Below, in pieces: positions 9,730 to 19,337 of a DNA stretch of 64,000 bases. Under the pieces are notes generated by a model. It was not told the origin of the DNA. It did not search any database and worked only from the letters and a program-made list of their open reading frames with translations. Both the position numbers and the translations under genes were made by a program. Source of the stretch: RGIG8368 sp045540275. Its GTDB lineage: Bacteria > Verrucomicrobiota > Kiritimatiellia > RFP12 > UBA1067. The DNA is taken from contig JAZQGX010000235.1 of the NCBI GenBank assembly GCA_045540275.1, forward strand, positions 20,699 through 84,698. Reading direction: 5' to 3'. Numbering within the stretch: the first letter of the stretch is position 1; the number at the start of each line of letters is the position of its first letter.

Positions 9730-12102
9730 AACACGCCGACGGAATTTAAAAATCGCCAGCGACACCGAAACCGGCACCGCTACCAGCAGTGCAGAAACCA
9801 CCGCTCCTGCGGCGCCGTAACCGATCTCCGCGAAAGGAACGGCGAAGGAGGCGGGCAACCCCCAGTGCGACATTGCACTCCTGGTGGCCCAGGTAAACAA
9901 CCATCCCGCCAAGGCTCCGACCGGGAAACCGAACACCATTCCACAACCCGCCACACGCATCGCCTCCCCCACCATCCTTGCTGCCAATTGAACCCGCGTT
10001 GCACCGACGGCTCGCAAAATTTCAAACTCGCGCCGCGAAGCATCGGCAAAACCGGTCAACATGGCGACGAAGCCGAGCGAAAGCACAATCAGAAAAACAA
10101 ACGGCACCCTGACCATAGCGCCAATGAGCTTCGCCCCGTGCGCCAGTGTACCATCGGCGATTTCATCGCGGGAATGAAGTCTGATTGCGCACTCGACGGG
10201 ATTGCCCAAGCGATTAGTTATTTCTCGTTCGACTCTTCTGCCGGCGCCGAAAACACCGTGACGCTCGACAAATGCGGGTTTGTAGCGCAGCCAAAGATGG
10301 GTCATTTTTGACATTAACGAAGGAACCGGCAGTATATTGTACATCGTTTCGAAAGAGACGAAAACTGGGCCATCGGTGTCCGACGGCATGCCGTTAAGTC
10401 CGCGCACCAGTCCGCGGCTGGTAACCATGTGCCAATTCAAATCGGCAACAGCGGCGATTTTCAACCGGTGCACCTCACCGCGCACTTGAACAACCAACTC
10501 GTCACCCGGCTTAAGGCGGCGAGCTCTGGCCATCATCCAGGTAATAATGCACGCCTTTTCCCGCTTTACCGAATCAATCGCCACATCTCGGTTGCCGCTG
10601 ATTATTTTAAGAGGGAGCAACGGCTCTTTGCCATCGAACATCAATTCAGGGCGACCGGCCATCAGAAGCGCATTTCTCAGCGAAACGCCGCCGCGCCCGC
10701 TGCGCTTCGTTTCTTCGTGCGGGAAAAACGGAGCTTGAATCACCTGCAGTTCGCCTATCCGTTCAACTCCGTCAAGTCCTGAGAGCTTATCAATGTCGTA
10801 AGGAGAAACTCCGCCAGGCAAAAGTGAAACTATTGCGTCAGGCCACTCTTTCGACGGAATAAACGATTTCATCAGCGAAGCGCCCCACACTTCGACGGCG
10901 ACGAATGCGCCGAATCCGCAAGCAAATGCAATCATCATTCCGATGCGTCGGTATTTCACGGAATTTGGACTGTCCTGCGAAGCCACCTCCAGCGCGCGAA
11001 CAGACAGTGCGGGACGCAAAACGCAAAGAGCTGCCGGTACGCAAAGAACAATCGAACAGAGCGCCACGGTTGCTGCAACCGACCAGCTGAATACCGCCCC
11101 TTCAGGGAACAGCGACGATTCGCAAAAGACGTAGATTTTCAAAGATGCCGCCGCCAACCCGCACCCGAGTAGCGAACCGGCCAATCCCGCCATTAACGAC
11201 TCGGCAGCAACCATTCTCGCAACACCATGGCTGGTCATGCCGACCACACGAAGCAACGAGATATTCCGTCTCGTCGCCTCGACCGACAACAGCAGCGAAT
11301 TAACCAAGAGGCACAGGGCGCTCATTGCCGCCGCCCATAGCATCAACGGACCGGCACGATCGAGATTGCGCCCGGCATCGGATGCGAACTGCGAGGAAAT
11401 ATCGTCGATTCCTGAAACTCCAGATGCGTCGACATTATGCTTCCAGAGGCGGATTTTCCCGTTTTGCCGGTTTTTGATACCGTCGAAGGCTGTCCTATTT
11501 GCAAAAACCCCCGGGAAGCCGAGCGGTGTCTTTTCTTGTTCGAGCACTCCTACCAATTTTGCGCTGAGAGTCTTGTTCTCACCGATGAATTTAATCATCG
11601 CGCCTAGTTGCGGTATCTCACCGCGTCCGAAGCGACTTAATGCAGATCTGGCGGCAACGACCTGCGCCTCATCAGCATTCCATTCCGGCCAAGTGCCGAC
11701 CAGCGCGGCGTTGCCGAATATATTTGACGCGGACGATGGGGAAATTACCGTTCGCGCGGGAGGCCCTTGCAACACACGTCCCCCGGGGCGCAAATCAATC
11801 GCCACGGGAATTGCCTCAAGCGTCAAATCTGCCTCGGGTAAATTGGTCGGATCAGAATGAGACATCTTTTTTTTCGAAGTCGCCTCGCCCCGCCGCCCGG
11901 GAAACATTTTGACTCCTTCAATTTTCCAACTCTTCCATGGCGAAACGGTTTTGGCCGCACGGACGGATGCTTGCGCGTCGTTGGTTGCTTCGAGGGAAAA
12001 CACAAAATCCACAGCACCACCGGCGGCGGCTATTCCCAACGCTGCACAGAGAAATCGCACTTTACCGCGGAGAATGTTTTTTATGGCAAGCGAGAAAATC
12101 AT
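9721..12102 (-). CDS. ABC transporter permease with FtsX domains
   Basis: Inner-membrane permease of about 793 residues from a MacB/LolE-type ABC exporter, which moves lipoproteins or other hydrophobic substrates or does mechanical work across the periplasm. An N-terminal membrane helix (VRFLCAALGIAAAGG) is followed by a large extracytoplasmic region, a first FtsX-like block near residues 265-380, another extracytoplasmic region and a second block at 660-790 (REFEILRAVGATRVQL). The start chosen is the ATG that overlaps the ATPase gene stop by 4 bases. A longer reading frame would begin inside the ATPase gene. The substrate is not indicated by the neighbours. Confidence 0.85.
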   Translation of the reverse strand: MIFSLAIKNILRGKVRFLCAALGIAAAGGAVDFVFSLEATNDAQASVRAAKTVSPWKSWKIEGVKMFPGRRGEATSKKKMSHSDPTNLPEADLTLEAIPVAIDLRPGGRVLQGPPARTVISPSSASNIFGNAALVGTWPEWNADEAQVVAARSALSRFGRGEIPQLGAMIKFIGENKTLSAKLVGVLEQEKTPLGFPGVFANRTAFDGIKNRQNGKIRLWKHNVDASGVSGIDDISSQFASDAGRNLDRAGPLMLWAAAMSALCLLVNSLLLSVEATRRNISLLRVVGMTSHGVARMVAAESLMAGLAGSLLGCGLAAASLKIYVFCESSLFPEGAVFSWSVAATVALCSIVLCVPAALCVLRPALSVRALEVASQDSPNSVKYRRIGMMIAFACGFGAFVAVEVWGASLMKSFIPSKEWPDAIVSLLPGGVSPYDIDKLSGLDGVERIGELQVIQAPFFPHEETKRSGRGGVSLRNALLMAGRPELMFDGKEPLLPLKIISGNRDVAIDSVKREKACIITWMMARARRLKPGDELVVQVRGEVHRLKIAAVADLNWHMVTSRGLVRGLNGMPSDTDGPVFVSFETMYNILPVPSLMSKMTHLWLRYKPAFVERHGVFGAGRRVEREITNRLGNPVECAIRLHSRDEIADGTLAHGAKLIGAMVRVPFVFLIVLSLGFVAMLTGFADASRREFEILRAVGATRVQLAARMVGEAMRVAGCGMVFGFPVGALAGWLFTWATRSAMSHWGLPASFAVPFAEIGYGAAGAVVSALLVAVPVSVSLAIFKFRRRVSG

Positions 12103-12815
12103 CGGCAGAACTCCAGATATGCCTTTGAAATTTCTGACGCATCGTGCATAGCTTCGAGCGATGCGCAAATCCTACCGTCCTTCATGAAGTGAACTTTGTT
12201 TGCGTACGCAGCGACCATTGGATCGTGCGTCACCAGCAAAATGGCGCTTTTTTCGACCCGATTGAGACTTGATAAGGTTTCACACAGCCGGGCGGACGCC
12301 TCCATATCGAGATTGCCGGTAGGTTCATCGGCAAGAACGACATCAGGCTTTGCAACTAGTGCGCGTGCTACCGCCACCCGTTGACGCTCGCCGCCGGACA
12401 AATGTTGGGGCAATGCCTTGCGTTTGGCCGAAATCCCCAAAATGTCCAGCAAGCGGTCAAGACGCTCGCGGTCGACGGGAGAACCCGCCAGCTTCAGCGG
12501 AAGCGCGATGTTGGCGCACACATCAAGCGATTCAACCAGATTGAACGACTGGAAAATCACTCCGAGATGCTCGCGACGGAACACCGCCGCCTCAGTATCG
12601 GACATTTGAGTAATTTCACGGCCGCCGATTTCTATTTTGCCGGAATCGGGAAGCAGCAGTCCGCATGCCAAATGAAGGAAGGTCGACTTGCCCGATCCCG
12701 AAGGTCCCATCAATGCCTCGAATGAACCGGGGCGAATCGCCAAATCGAAGTCCTTGAGCACGGCATTCCCCGCGCCGTAATGGTGGCATACCTTACAAGC
12801 ATCAAGCGCATTCAT
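12099..12815 (-). CDS. ABC transporter ATP-binding protein (LolD/MacB type)
   Basis: Cytoplasmic ATPase of 238 residues that powers the overlapping FtsX-type permease. It has Walker A GPSGSGKST, a Q-loop, the signature LSGGERQRVAVARAL, Walker B VVLADEPTGNLD, and a switch His in LLVTHDP. The sequence is closest in style to the LolD/MacB/FtsE group. The start at 12815 is chosen because GGAG lies 6 bases before that ATG; ATG codons further upstream lack a good SD. No periplasmic adaptor gene is next to it. Confidence 0.92.
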   Translation of the reverse strand: MNALDACKVCHHYGAGNAVLKDFDLAIRPGSFEALMGPSGSGKSTFLHLACGLLLPDSGKIEIGGREITQMSDTEAAVFRREHLGVIFQSFNLVESLDVCANIALPLKLAGSPVDRERLDRLLDILGISAKRKALPQHLSGGERQRVAVARALVAKPDVVLADEPTGNLDMEASARLCETLSSLNRVEKSAILLVTHDPMVAAYANKVHFMKDGRICASLEAMHDASEISKAYLEFCR

Positions 12816-12911
12816 TATTAACTCCATTGTCATCGTTCACGACTATAGCAACGCACGAAATAGCGGTAAGGTTCACCGCAACTTGCAAATGCCGTGTTTC
12901 CGGACAAAGTA

Positions 12912-13592
12912 TTATTTGCCGAACCAGGCCGTGAGCCGGGCACCCCAAAGGCGGTTGAACATTCCGACAAAACGACCGACGAGCAATGCAATGAGCACTG
13001 TTCCCTCGCGTACCGCCGCAAGCTTGTGCGGGGGAGCGGACAATGAAATAACCACGGCTATCGACAACAACGAAATATCAACGATGTTTTTGGCATCATG
13101 AAACTTTAGTCTTCCATTTGTCGCATCGCTCCAGGCAAGCGAAAGCCCCTCGGCAGGCATGGGGATCAGACGCGGCAGGATGTACAGCGAAACGCCGGCA
13201 CCAATTAGGACGGCCGAAACAAGAGTGTAGACTATCATCATCAGGTAAGAGCCAGGCTCCGGTAAAAATGAAAGCAGATGTCCACGGTCAGTCCAGTAGA
13301 CGAAAAAGGCCAGCAGAAACGATGTGGCGAATTGCAGCAGCTGAACAGGCGCATATTTGCGGCGCAAGATGACGATCTGCAAGAGGATGAGCAATGCGAA
13401 AACAAAATAAATGTAATAGGACAGATGCAGCTCAAGTCCGAACACACCCTGAGCACGCTCAAGCGCGTAAGGCGTCGCACTGACCGCTGAGATGCCCAAT
13501 GCCGCACATTTGGAAACATTGATTCCAATCGCAATGACAAAAAAACCTACAACGTAGGAAATAATTCTGCGTACGAGATTTGCAATGTTCAT
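12912..13592 (-). CDS. YczE/YyaS/YitT-family membrane protein
   Basis: Integral membrane protein of 226 residues with about five hydrophobic segments, starting with ISYVVGFFVIAIGINVSKCA, which resembles the YczE/YyaS/YitT family. Members are proposed transporters or regulators without a firm biochemical role. The gene is preceded by an RNA methyltransferase gene (19-base gap) and followed by the ABC genes. Nothing in it suggests a particular substrate. Confidence 0.7.
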   Translation of the reverse strand: MNIANLVRRIISYVVGFFVIAIGINVSKCAALGISAVSATPYALERAQGVFGLELHLSYYIYFVFALLILLQIVILRRKYAPVQLLQFATSFLLAFFVYWTDRGHLLSFLPEPGSYLMMIVYTLVSAVLIGAGVSLYILPRLIPMPAEGLSLAWSDATNGRLKFHDAKNIVDISLLSIAVVISLSAPPHKLAAVREGTVLIALLVGRFVGMFNRLWGARLTAWFGK

Positions 13593-13611
13593 CTCTTCAT
13601 CCTCCTGATTT

Positions 13612-14868
13612 TTATTTGCCAGAACAATTCTCTTCAGATAAAAACTCCGTCACCGACTCGAATCTGGCCGTTCGCGGAAACATGTTGAAAAGTTTTGCAC
13701 TCGCCGGACGGTATCCGCCTTTCGCAAGCAACTTCGCATCTCGCGCCAGCGTGGCGGGATCGCATGAAACGTAAATCACCTTTGCAAAACGGTGTTTGAC
13801 CACCGACTCGATGCATCCTGAATCGGCACCGCCCCGCGGCGGATCCATAATGACGGTGGTTCGAGTCGCGTCCCGTATCCACTTTTGGTGAATCGCTCCG
13901 CCCCCCGTCAGAGAAGCGCGGATAAAACGCGCAGCAACGCCGCAGGCGGCAGCGTTCTTTCGCGCCAGTTCAATCGCATCACCGCAAGATTCTATTCCGG
14001 TGGACGTTAGCGCTCCGCATTGTGCGCAGAGAATGCCAAATACTCCCACCCCGCAAAAAAGGTCAAGCACATGCGGGGTTTTGGACCGACCGTCCGAATA
14101 CAAATCTGCCACATGCCCGGCGACCGCCGTACTCACCTCGCGATTGATCTGATAGAAACCGCTGGCTTTTACCTCAAGCATTCCGCAGAGCGCGCACTCA
14201 CGCAAAAGCGGCTCGCATTTAGTTTCGAAAACATCGGTATCCGCATTCCAGAAGCTCTTCCTGCCGTGGCGAGAAATGCGTATAACGCTTTCACCGGCCC
14301 CCGAAGCTGAACGAAACACCACATCGTCACCATTTTTGAGGGAGACAAACGCCTTGCTTGATCGAAAACGAGACAACAGCGAATTGACTTCAGGATTCGC
14401 CAATGGACATTTAGGAGTGTCGACGACCAGATGCGAAGACTCTTGCCGGTAACCTAGCAAACCGTCGGAAAAATGGAGTGTTATCTTGTTGCGATAATGC
14501 AATACAGCGGGGGAATTTTCCGGTGGAAGAAAAATATCAACATCACCGAAAATGCGATTGAGAAAATCGGCGTACTGTTCCTGCTTGGCAGCAAGTTCAG
14601 CTTCGGGAGTCAAATGCGCATATACGCAGCCAGGTGCAGGCCTGTAGCTTATCAGGCAGTTGCAGTCAATTCGATCTGGAGAGGCCTCTTCGATTTGCAA
14701 CAGCTCTGCTTCTGCGAAATTTTTGCGCATGCGCGTCACTCTGACGCGCACCTTCTCTCCTTTTAACACGCCAGGGATGAAAACCACCACGCCGTCGATG
14801 CGGGCGAGCCCTTTACCGCCGTAGACAAGCTTCTCAATGGAACATGAAAACTCATCGCCGCTTTTCAT
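13612..14868 (-). CDS. TrmA/RlmC/RlmD-family RNA (uracil-C5) methyltransferase
   Basis: SAM-dependent enzyme of 418 residues that methylates uracil C5 in rRNA or tRNA. It has an N-terminal TRAM domain (residues about 1-60), a cysteine cluster (DCNC, then GCVYAHL, and TPKCPLAN) that could hold an Fe-S cluster though the usual CGGC is degenerate, FYQIN, the SAM motif LDLFCGVGVFG, DPPRGG, and the catalytic Cys in YVSCDPATLARD. RlmD (23S U1939) is the most likely role, but family members differ in target. It overlaps the endonuclease IV gene by 4 bases. Confidence 0.87.
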   Translation of the reverse strand: MKSGDEFSCSIEKLVYGGKGLARIDGVVVFIPGVLKGEKVRVRVTRMRKNFAEAELLQIEEASPDRIDCNCLISYRPAPGCVYAHLTPEAELAAKQEQYADFLNRIFGDVDIFLPPENSPAVLHYRNKITLHFSDGLLGYRQESSHLVVDTPKCPLANPEVNSLLSRFRSSKAFVSLKNGDDVVFRSASGAGESVIRISRHGRKSFWNADTDVFETKCEPLLRECALCGMLEVKASGFYQINREVSTAVAGHVADLYSDGRSKTPHVLDLFCGVGVFGILCAQCGALTSTGIESCGDAIELARKNAAACGVAARFIRASLTGGGAIHQKWIRDATRTTVIMDPPRGGADSGCIESVVKHRFAKVIYVSCDPATLARDAKLLAKGGYRPASAKLFNMFPRTARFESVTEFLSEENCSGK

Positions 14869-15722
14869 CGCTCAGCCTCTTTTGACGCATTGAGCAGCAT
14901 TTCCACCTCGGCGCCCCATTTGCTCTCATCAGGGGTCTCCAGCACTAGAGGAATCCCCCTGAATCTGACATCCTTGGCGATTGCGAGGAAAAGCTCCGCG
15001 CCGATTTTTCCGAATCCGATGGATTGATGCCGATCTTTTCGAGAGGCAAAATCAACCATCGAATCATTAAGATGCATACCGCGCAGATATTTCAAACCGA
15101 TAAGACGGTCGAATTCGTCTACTGCTGCCTGCCAACCTGATTTTTCATGTACCGCAATACCGGCACCGAAACTGTGCATGGTGTCAATGCAGACTCCGAT
15201 CCGGGTCTTGTCGCCGACACCATCAATTATAGCGGCAAGCTCGCTGAACGTCGAGCCGAGATTGCCGCCGGAGCCGGCGGTATTCTCCAACACGATAGAG
15301 ACCCCGGAAGTTGCAGCCAATGCGCGGTTTATTGAATCGGAAACCAATTCACACGCGGCCTCCGTCGAAATCAACTTGAGAGAACTGCCGGGATGGAGGT
15401 TCAAACGGTCAAGACCGAGACTGGCACAAATTTCAAGTTCGCAAACCAGTGAATCGAGCGAACGATTGCGCTTGTCCACGTCGGGATTGGCGAGATTGAT
15501 GAGGTAGCCGGCATGAGGCAGCACACATGATGCGTTATACCCAAACGATTCCATGGCCTCGGCAAATCGTTCCGCTTCCGAAGCGGTTGGTATCTTCGCC
15601 TGCCACTGCCGCTGATTCTTGACAAACATTCCAAATCCGGTCGCGCCGAACGAATGGGCGTTGAGCGGAGCGTTGAAAACTCCACCGGAAATAGAAACAT
15701 GCGGTCCGATAAAAAAATCCAT
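14865..15722 (-). CDS. nfo: Endonuclease IV (AP endonuclease)
   Basis: Zinc-dependent AP endonuclease of base excision repair, 285 residues, as is usual. Signature segments include IGPHVSISGG at the N-terminus, LNLHPGS, LENTAGSGGNLG, GVCIDTMHSFGAG, GMHLNDSM, DRHQSIGFGKIG and LVLETPDE, which supply the His, Glu and Asp ligands of the three-zinc site. It is coupled to the methyltransferase gene downstream and lies 2 bases from prmC upstream. Confidence 0.96.
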   Translation of the reverse strand: MDFFIGPHVSISGGVFNAPLNAHSFGATGFGMFVKNQRQWQAKIPTASEAERFAEAMESFGYNASCVLPHAGYLINLANPDVDKRNRSLDSLVCELEICASLGLDRLNLHPGSSLKLISTEAACELVSDSINRALAATSGVSIVLENTAGSGGNLGSTFSELAAIIDGVGDKTRIGVCIDTMHSFGAGIAVHEKSGWQAAVDEFDRLIGLKYLRGMHLNDSMVDFASRKDRHQSIGFGKIGAELFLAIAKDVRFRGIPLVLETPDESKWGAEVEMLLNASKEAER

Positions 15723-15724
15723 CG

Positions 15725-16591
15725 CTACACTCCTTGAATTGCCGTGGCAAAGCGGTCGCGGCCGGAATAATCTTTCAAGACTTGGATATTGACAAATCCA
15801 AAATCCTCCAGCAAGGCGGTAATCCCGCCACGCTGATCATCCCCTATTTCAAAAAAAAGCCCACCGCCTGGTTTTAGCACCATCGTCGCGTCGACTAGCA
15901 ACGTCCGATAGACATCCAAGCCATCAGCTCCGCCGTCAAGCGCAAGACGCGGTTCCCAATTTCTGATTCTCGGATCAAGCGAGTCCACTGTCTGCGTCGG
16001 AATATAGGGCGGATTTGAGACGATGATATCGACGGAAGCCGCATCCAGTTCGCCACATCCGTCGGATTGCACAAAAAGCACCCTTCCGTCCAATCCGGTG
16101 AACTTAGCATTTTCGCAAGCCAGCGCCAACGCATCTGGACTGACATCCAATCCAACGAAAACACCATCTCTCATCTCTTTGGCGAGACTCAAAATAATGC
16201 AACCGCTTCCTGTACCGACATCAACCACCAACGGCTTGGTCCGCTTTGCAAGTTCAGACTTAAGCACCAACTCAACGAGCTGCTCGGTTTCCGGTCGGGG
16301 AATCAACGCCCTGCGATCGGTTTTAAGTGTCAGCAATCGAAAATCCCACTCCCCGATGACATACTGCACCGGCTCACCGTCGATAACCCGTCTCATGCCC
16401 CGTCTCATAGCCTCGACTACTCGCTCGGACGGGGTCTGATCAAGATACTTGTAGAGTCCGGAACGATTACTCGAGTACAATCTGGCAATCAGGAGTTCGG
16501 AGACGGTATGTGCGTCTGGAACTCCTTTTGCCTCCATGAAACCAGCGGCCAAAGTTATCAGCTCGCGCAATGTTTTTACAGGTGTGGACAT
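15725..16591 (-). CDS. prmC: Release factor glutamine methyltransferase
   Basis: SAM-dependent N5-glutamine methyltransferase that modifies the GGQ motif of release factors. At 288 residues the length is typical. It has an N-terminal helical domain, SAM motif VDVGTGSGCIILSLA (about residues 121-135) and the diagnostic NPPYIPTQ (about 186-193). In many bacteria prmC follows prfA; here no release factor gene is in the window and the neighbours are nfo and a DUF3127 gene. Confidence 0.95.
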   Translation of the reverse strand: MSTPVKTLRELITLAAGFMEAKGVPDAHTVSELLIARLYSSNRSGLYKYLDQTPSERVVEAMRRGMRRVIDGEPVQYVIGEWDFRLLTLKTDRRALIPRPETEQLVELVLKSELAKRTKPLVVDVGTGSGCIILSLAKEMRDGVFVGLDVSPDALALACENAKFTGLDGRVLFVQSDGCGELDAASVDIIVSNPPYIPTQTVDSLDPRIRNWEPRLALDGGADGLDVYRTLLVDATMVLKPGGGLFFEIGDDQRGGITALLEDFGFVNIQVLKDYSGRDRFATAIQGV

Positions 16592-16597
16592 TCTCAG

Positions 16598-16972
16598 TTA
16601 GAACGGCATTTCATCGTCGAACTGATCGCTTACGGGAGCAACCGGCGGAACTGTCTCGGAGGCAGGCGCTTGCGCAGCAGGCACTCTGGCGGTACCATCG
16701 GCGTCAATCTGCTCCAGACGGAAGCAGACCAGATCGTTGAAAACGCGTCCGTTGTATTCACGGCCACGGATGTCAAATGTGACCTTTACTTTGCTACCGA
16801 CCTGAACTCCGTCCAGGAGCGAGGTGTTGTTCTTCAAAAAATTGAAGCTGATAACCTGCGGATAGTTTCCGTCAGGACGCTCAAGAATCAATTCACGTTT
16901 GGTAAATCCGCTGGGAAAGGTTTGCACGGGCTTAACTTCTTTCACCAGACCTGTCATTTCATAAGTTTCCAT
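16598..16972 (-). CDS. DUF3127 protein with an SSB-like acidic tail
   Basis: Small cytoplasmic protein of 124 residues. Residues 1-90 (METYEMTGLVKEVKPVQTF, FTKRELILER, KVKVTFDIRGREYNGRVFND) match the DUF3127 pattern, a probable OB-fold related to single-stranded-DNA-binding proteins. A disordered Ala/Pro/Val linker (about 91-115) leads to a C-terminal DDEMPF, very similar to the DDDIPF tip with which SSB recruits repair and replication proteins. A role on single-stranded DNA or RNA is inferred. The gene lies 6 bases from prmC and 14 from purC. Confidence 0.75.
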   Translation of the reverse strand: METYEMTGLVKEVKPVQTFPSGFTKRELILERPDGNYPQVISFNFLKNNTSLLDGVQVGSKVKVTFDIRGREYNGRVFNDLVCFRLEQIDADGTARVPAAQAPASETVPPVAPVSDQFDDEMPF

Positions 16973-16986
16973 TTGTCTATCCTTTT

Positions 16987-17892
16987 TTAAATGCTCAAAT
17001 CGCTTCCAGCTAATGCTTTGTATGCACCCAGATACTTTTCACGGGTTTTGGCAATTACCTCCGGCGGAAGTTCCGGTCCCGGCGACTTGCGGTCAAAGCC
17101 GATTTCGTCAAGCCAATCGCGAACGAACTGCTTATCCAGCGAAGGCGGGTTGCTGCCAACGGCGTATGACGAACTAGGCCAGAAACGCGAGCTGTCAGGG
17201 GTCAGCACCTCATCGGCAAGAACCAGCCTACCATCAGCATCGCGGCCGAATTCGAATTTTGTGTCAGCAATGATGATACCGCGTTGAGCCGCGTAATCAG
17301 CCGCTTTGCGGTAGCATGAAATCGACACATCGCGCAATTCACCAGCTTCAGCCTCGCCCAGCGCATCGACCACGACATCGTAGCTTACCGCTTCGTCATG
17401 ATCTCCGATGTCGGCCTTGGTGGTCGGAGTGAAAAGAACTTCGTCGAGCTTGGAGGCATTCTGGTACCCGGCGCGGAGTGCCTGGCCGTTGACAGTGCCT
17501 TTCTTAACATATTCCGCCCAGCCGCTGCCAGTCAGATAGCCGCGGACAATGCATTCAAACTGGACCATATTGACTTTTTTTACCAGCATCGACCGACCGC
17601 GCAAATCCTCCTTAACACCTTTGAGAAAATCGGGATACTCCTCTACATCGGCGGTAATCAAATGATTGCGAACTCCAAGAAAATCCATCCAGAAGAGAGA
17701 GAGTCCGTTGAGAACCTTTCCCTTGTCGGGAATGCCGGTTGGAAGAATTACGTCAAAGGCGCTTACGCGGTCTGAAACGACCATAAGCAACTTGTCGCCA
17801 AGGTCAAAAACATCGCGGACTTTTCCGCTTTTCGGTGCCGGGATACCCGGAATTGCGCAATCCAGCAATGCGTGGTTTTTATCGTATGTCAT
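16987..17892 (-). CDS. purC: Phosphoribosylaminoimidazole-succinocarboxamide synthase
   Basis: SAICAR synthetase of purine biosynthesis: joins aspartate to CAIR with ATP. It is 301 residues long, the larger PurC form. Motifs: KSGKVRDVFDLGDKLLMVVS, SDRVSAFDVILP, GRSMLVKKVNMVQFECIVRG, YLTGSGW, and IADTKFEFG. The start at 17892 is set by AGGAG 7 bases before ATG. A longer frame to 17967 lacks an SD and adds a non-conserved stretch. The other purine gene in the window, purL, is 11 kb away. Confidence 0.96.
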   Translation of the reverse strand: MTYDKNHALLDCAIPGIPAPKSGKVRDVFDLGDKLLMVVSDRVSAFDVILPTGIPDKGKVLNGLSLFWMDFLGVRNHLITADVEEYPDFLKGVKEDLRGRSMLVKKVNMVQFECIVRGYLTGSGWAEYVKKGTVNGQALRAGYQNASKLDEVLFTPTTKADIGDHDEAVSYDVVVDALGEAEAGELRDVSISCYRKAADYAAQRGIIIADTKFEFGRDADGRLVLADEVLTPDSSRFWPSSSYAVGSNPPSLDKQFVRDWLDEIGFDRKSPGPELPPEVIAKTREKYLGAYKALAGSDLSI

Positions 17893-17976
17893 CTTCTGAC
17901 TCCTGATTTTTCGTACCGGAGCGACCGGTACAGCCATTACAATACAGTTAAAGAAAAATTGTTCCAAGCCGGCAAA

Positions 17977-18858
17977 CTACTTACCAGAAACCGTCTCGTC
18001 CTGAGTAACGGTATAGAAGAGGCCTTCGTACTCTGCAGGAGGCTTGGGATTATTGATCATCAACGCAAAAGGCTTAACATTGCCGGGGGGCGTAGTCTGA
18101 ACGATGTGGCGGAGGAATGGTCCATCGGTATGGTAGCTGTTGCCGAATCCGGCGACCGCAACCCCGTGAGGAACCGCGGAGACGATTCTGCGAACATATT
18201 CGGCCTTGCCGTCGCCATCGGAGACGGGATAGACGATTCTGGGCGAAATCACGCCTCCGTCGCTTTCAAGCTGTATGCCTGTAATTTGCGAAACCGGAAT
18301 GCCGAGAGTTTCTGCGGTGGCCCGAACATAAACTTGCGGGCTGGCGGAGATGACATGCATTTTAATTCCGGCGGCCTTCAATCTGGTGTAGATTTCCTTT
18401 GAGGAGGAAAAAATCCAATGCTTCATCGTTTTTTCAAATTCACGCTTTGCGAAATCAGCTATCACTGATTCTTCCATACCGACGTGGAGTTGGGCGATAA
18501 AGGGATAGCCGAGCCATACTCCGAGCTTGCACAACTCGGGATAGATTACATCGTTGTAACGCTTGACGTCGCTTGGTTTGATTACCGGCGACAGCCCCGC
18601 CTTGATGGAAAGCTCTGCAAGACCGGAGTAGATGAAATTTCCGTTTTTACCCGGCAAGCCGCAAGAGATATCTCCTTTGATGATGGTGCCGTCAAAATCC
18701 CAGAACATCATGGGAACGGCGTGTGGATCAGCCTTTTTGACTTTCGCAACAACATCCAATACTTGATTGACGACATAATCAACATGCGCCTCGCGCGCGA
18801 TGGCGACCGCCGTCAGCATCATCGCCCCTCCAAACAGAATAAACAGCTTTTTCATCAT
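17977..18858 (-). CDS. Exported HAD-family phosphatase
   Basis: Haloacid-dehalogenase-type hydrolase of 293 residues with an N-terminal signal peptide (KKLFILFGGAMMLTAVAIA), so it acts outside the cytoplasm. Motif I is FWDFDGTI (about residues 47-54), motif II lies around VISASPQ, and a late GFGNSYHTDGP supplies the motif III/IV region. The layout resembles secreted phosphoserine phosphatase-like HADs. The substrate is unknown. It overlaps ispF by 4 bases and is followed by purC. Confidence 0.78.
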   Translation of the reverse strand: MMKKLFILFGGAMMLTAVAIAREAHVDYVVNQVLDVVAKVKKADPHAVPMMFWDFDGTIIKGDISCGLPGKNGNFIYSGLAELSIKAGLSPVIKPSDVKRYNDVIYPELCKLGVWLGYPFIAQLHVGMEESVIADFAKREFEKTMKHWIFSSSKEIYTRLKAAGIKMHVISASPQVYVRATAETLGIPVSQITGIQLESDGGVISPRIVYPVSDGDGKAEYVRRIVSAVPHGVAVAGFGNSYHTDGPFLRHIVQTTPPGNVKPFALMINNPKPPAEYEGLFYTVTQDETVSGK

Positions 18859-19337
18859 TCTCCTTTTCTTTCGTTCAAGAGTACCACGCAGTGTACCACA
18901 ATGCCAACACCTTTTCCGACATCATCCATCTTCTCATTGGTCTTGCCTTTGACCGAGACGCATGACGTATCCACTTTGAGGATTTCCGCAATACGCATGC
19001 GTATCGCATCCACGTGAGGTCGCAACCTTGGCTTTTCGCAGATAACGGTAGCGTCAATATTGCCGATGCGAAAACCGGCGTCTGCGATCAGGTCGACAAC
19101 GCTACCCAGCAGTTTTGAAGAATCGGCCCCCCGCCACCTGTCGTCGGTATCGGGGAAATGCTCACCGATATCACCCATAGCCGACGCACCGAGCAAAGCA
19201 TCGATGATTGCATGCAAAAGCACATCGGCGTCAGAATGCCCTTTCAAACCGGAAACTCCTGGAATGAGAATACCCCCTAGCATCAGAGCACGACCATCTT
19301 CAAAACGATGGGAATCATATCCAAAACCTATGCGCAC
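18855..19337 (-). CDS. ispF: 2-C-methyl-D-erythritol 2,4-cyclodiphosphate synthase
   Basis: Enzyme of the non-mevalonate isoprenoid pathway, 160 residues from the GTG start. Conserved stretches: RIGFGYDSHRFEDGR at the N-terminus (metal-binding Asp and His), LKGHSDADVLLHAIIDALLGA, DIGEHFPDTD, and VSVKGKTNEKMD at the C-terminus. The GTG start at 19337 is supported by GAGGAG 5 bases upstream and by the family's usual N-terminus. An in-frame ATG at 19385 would add 16 non-conserved residues. Overlaps the HAD gene by 4 bases. Confidence 0.95.
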   Translation of the reverse strand: MRIGFGYDSHRFEDGRALMLGGILIPGVSGLKGHSDADVLLHAIIDALLGASAMGDIGEHFPDTDDRWRGADSSKLLGSVVDLIADAGFRIGNIDATVICEKPRLRPHVDAIRMRIAEILKVDTSCVSVKGKTNEKMDDVGKGVGIVVHCVVLLNERKGE

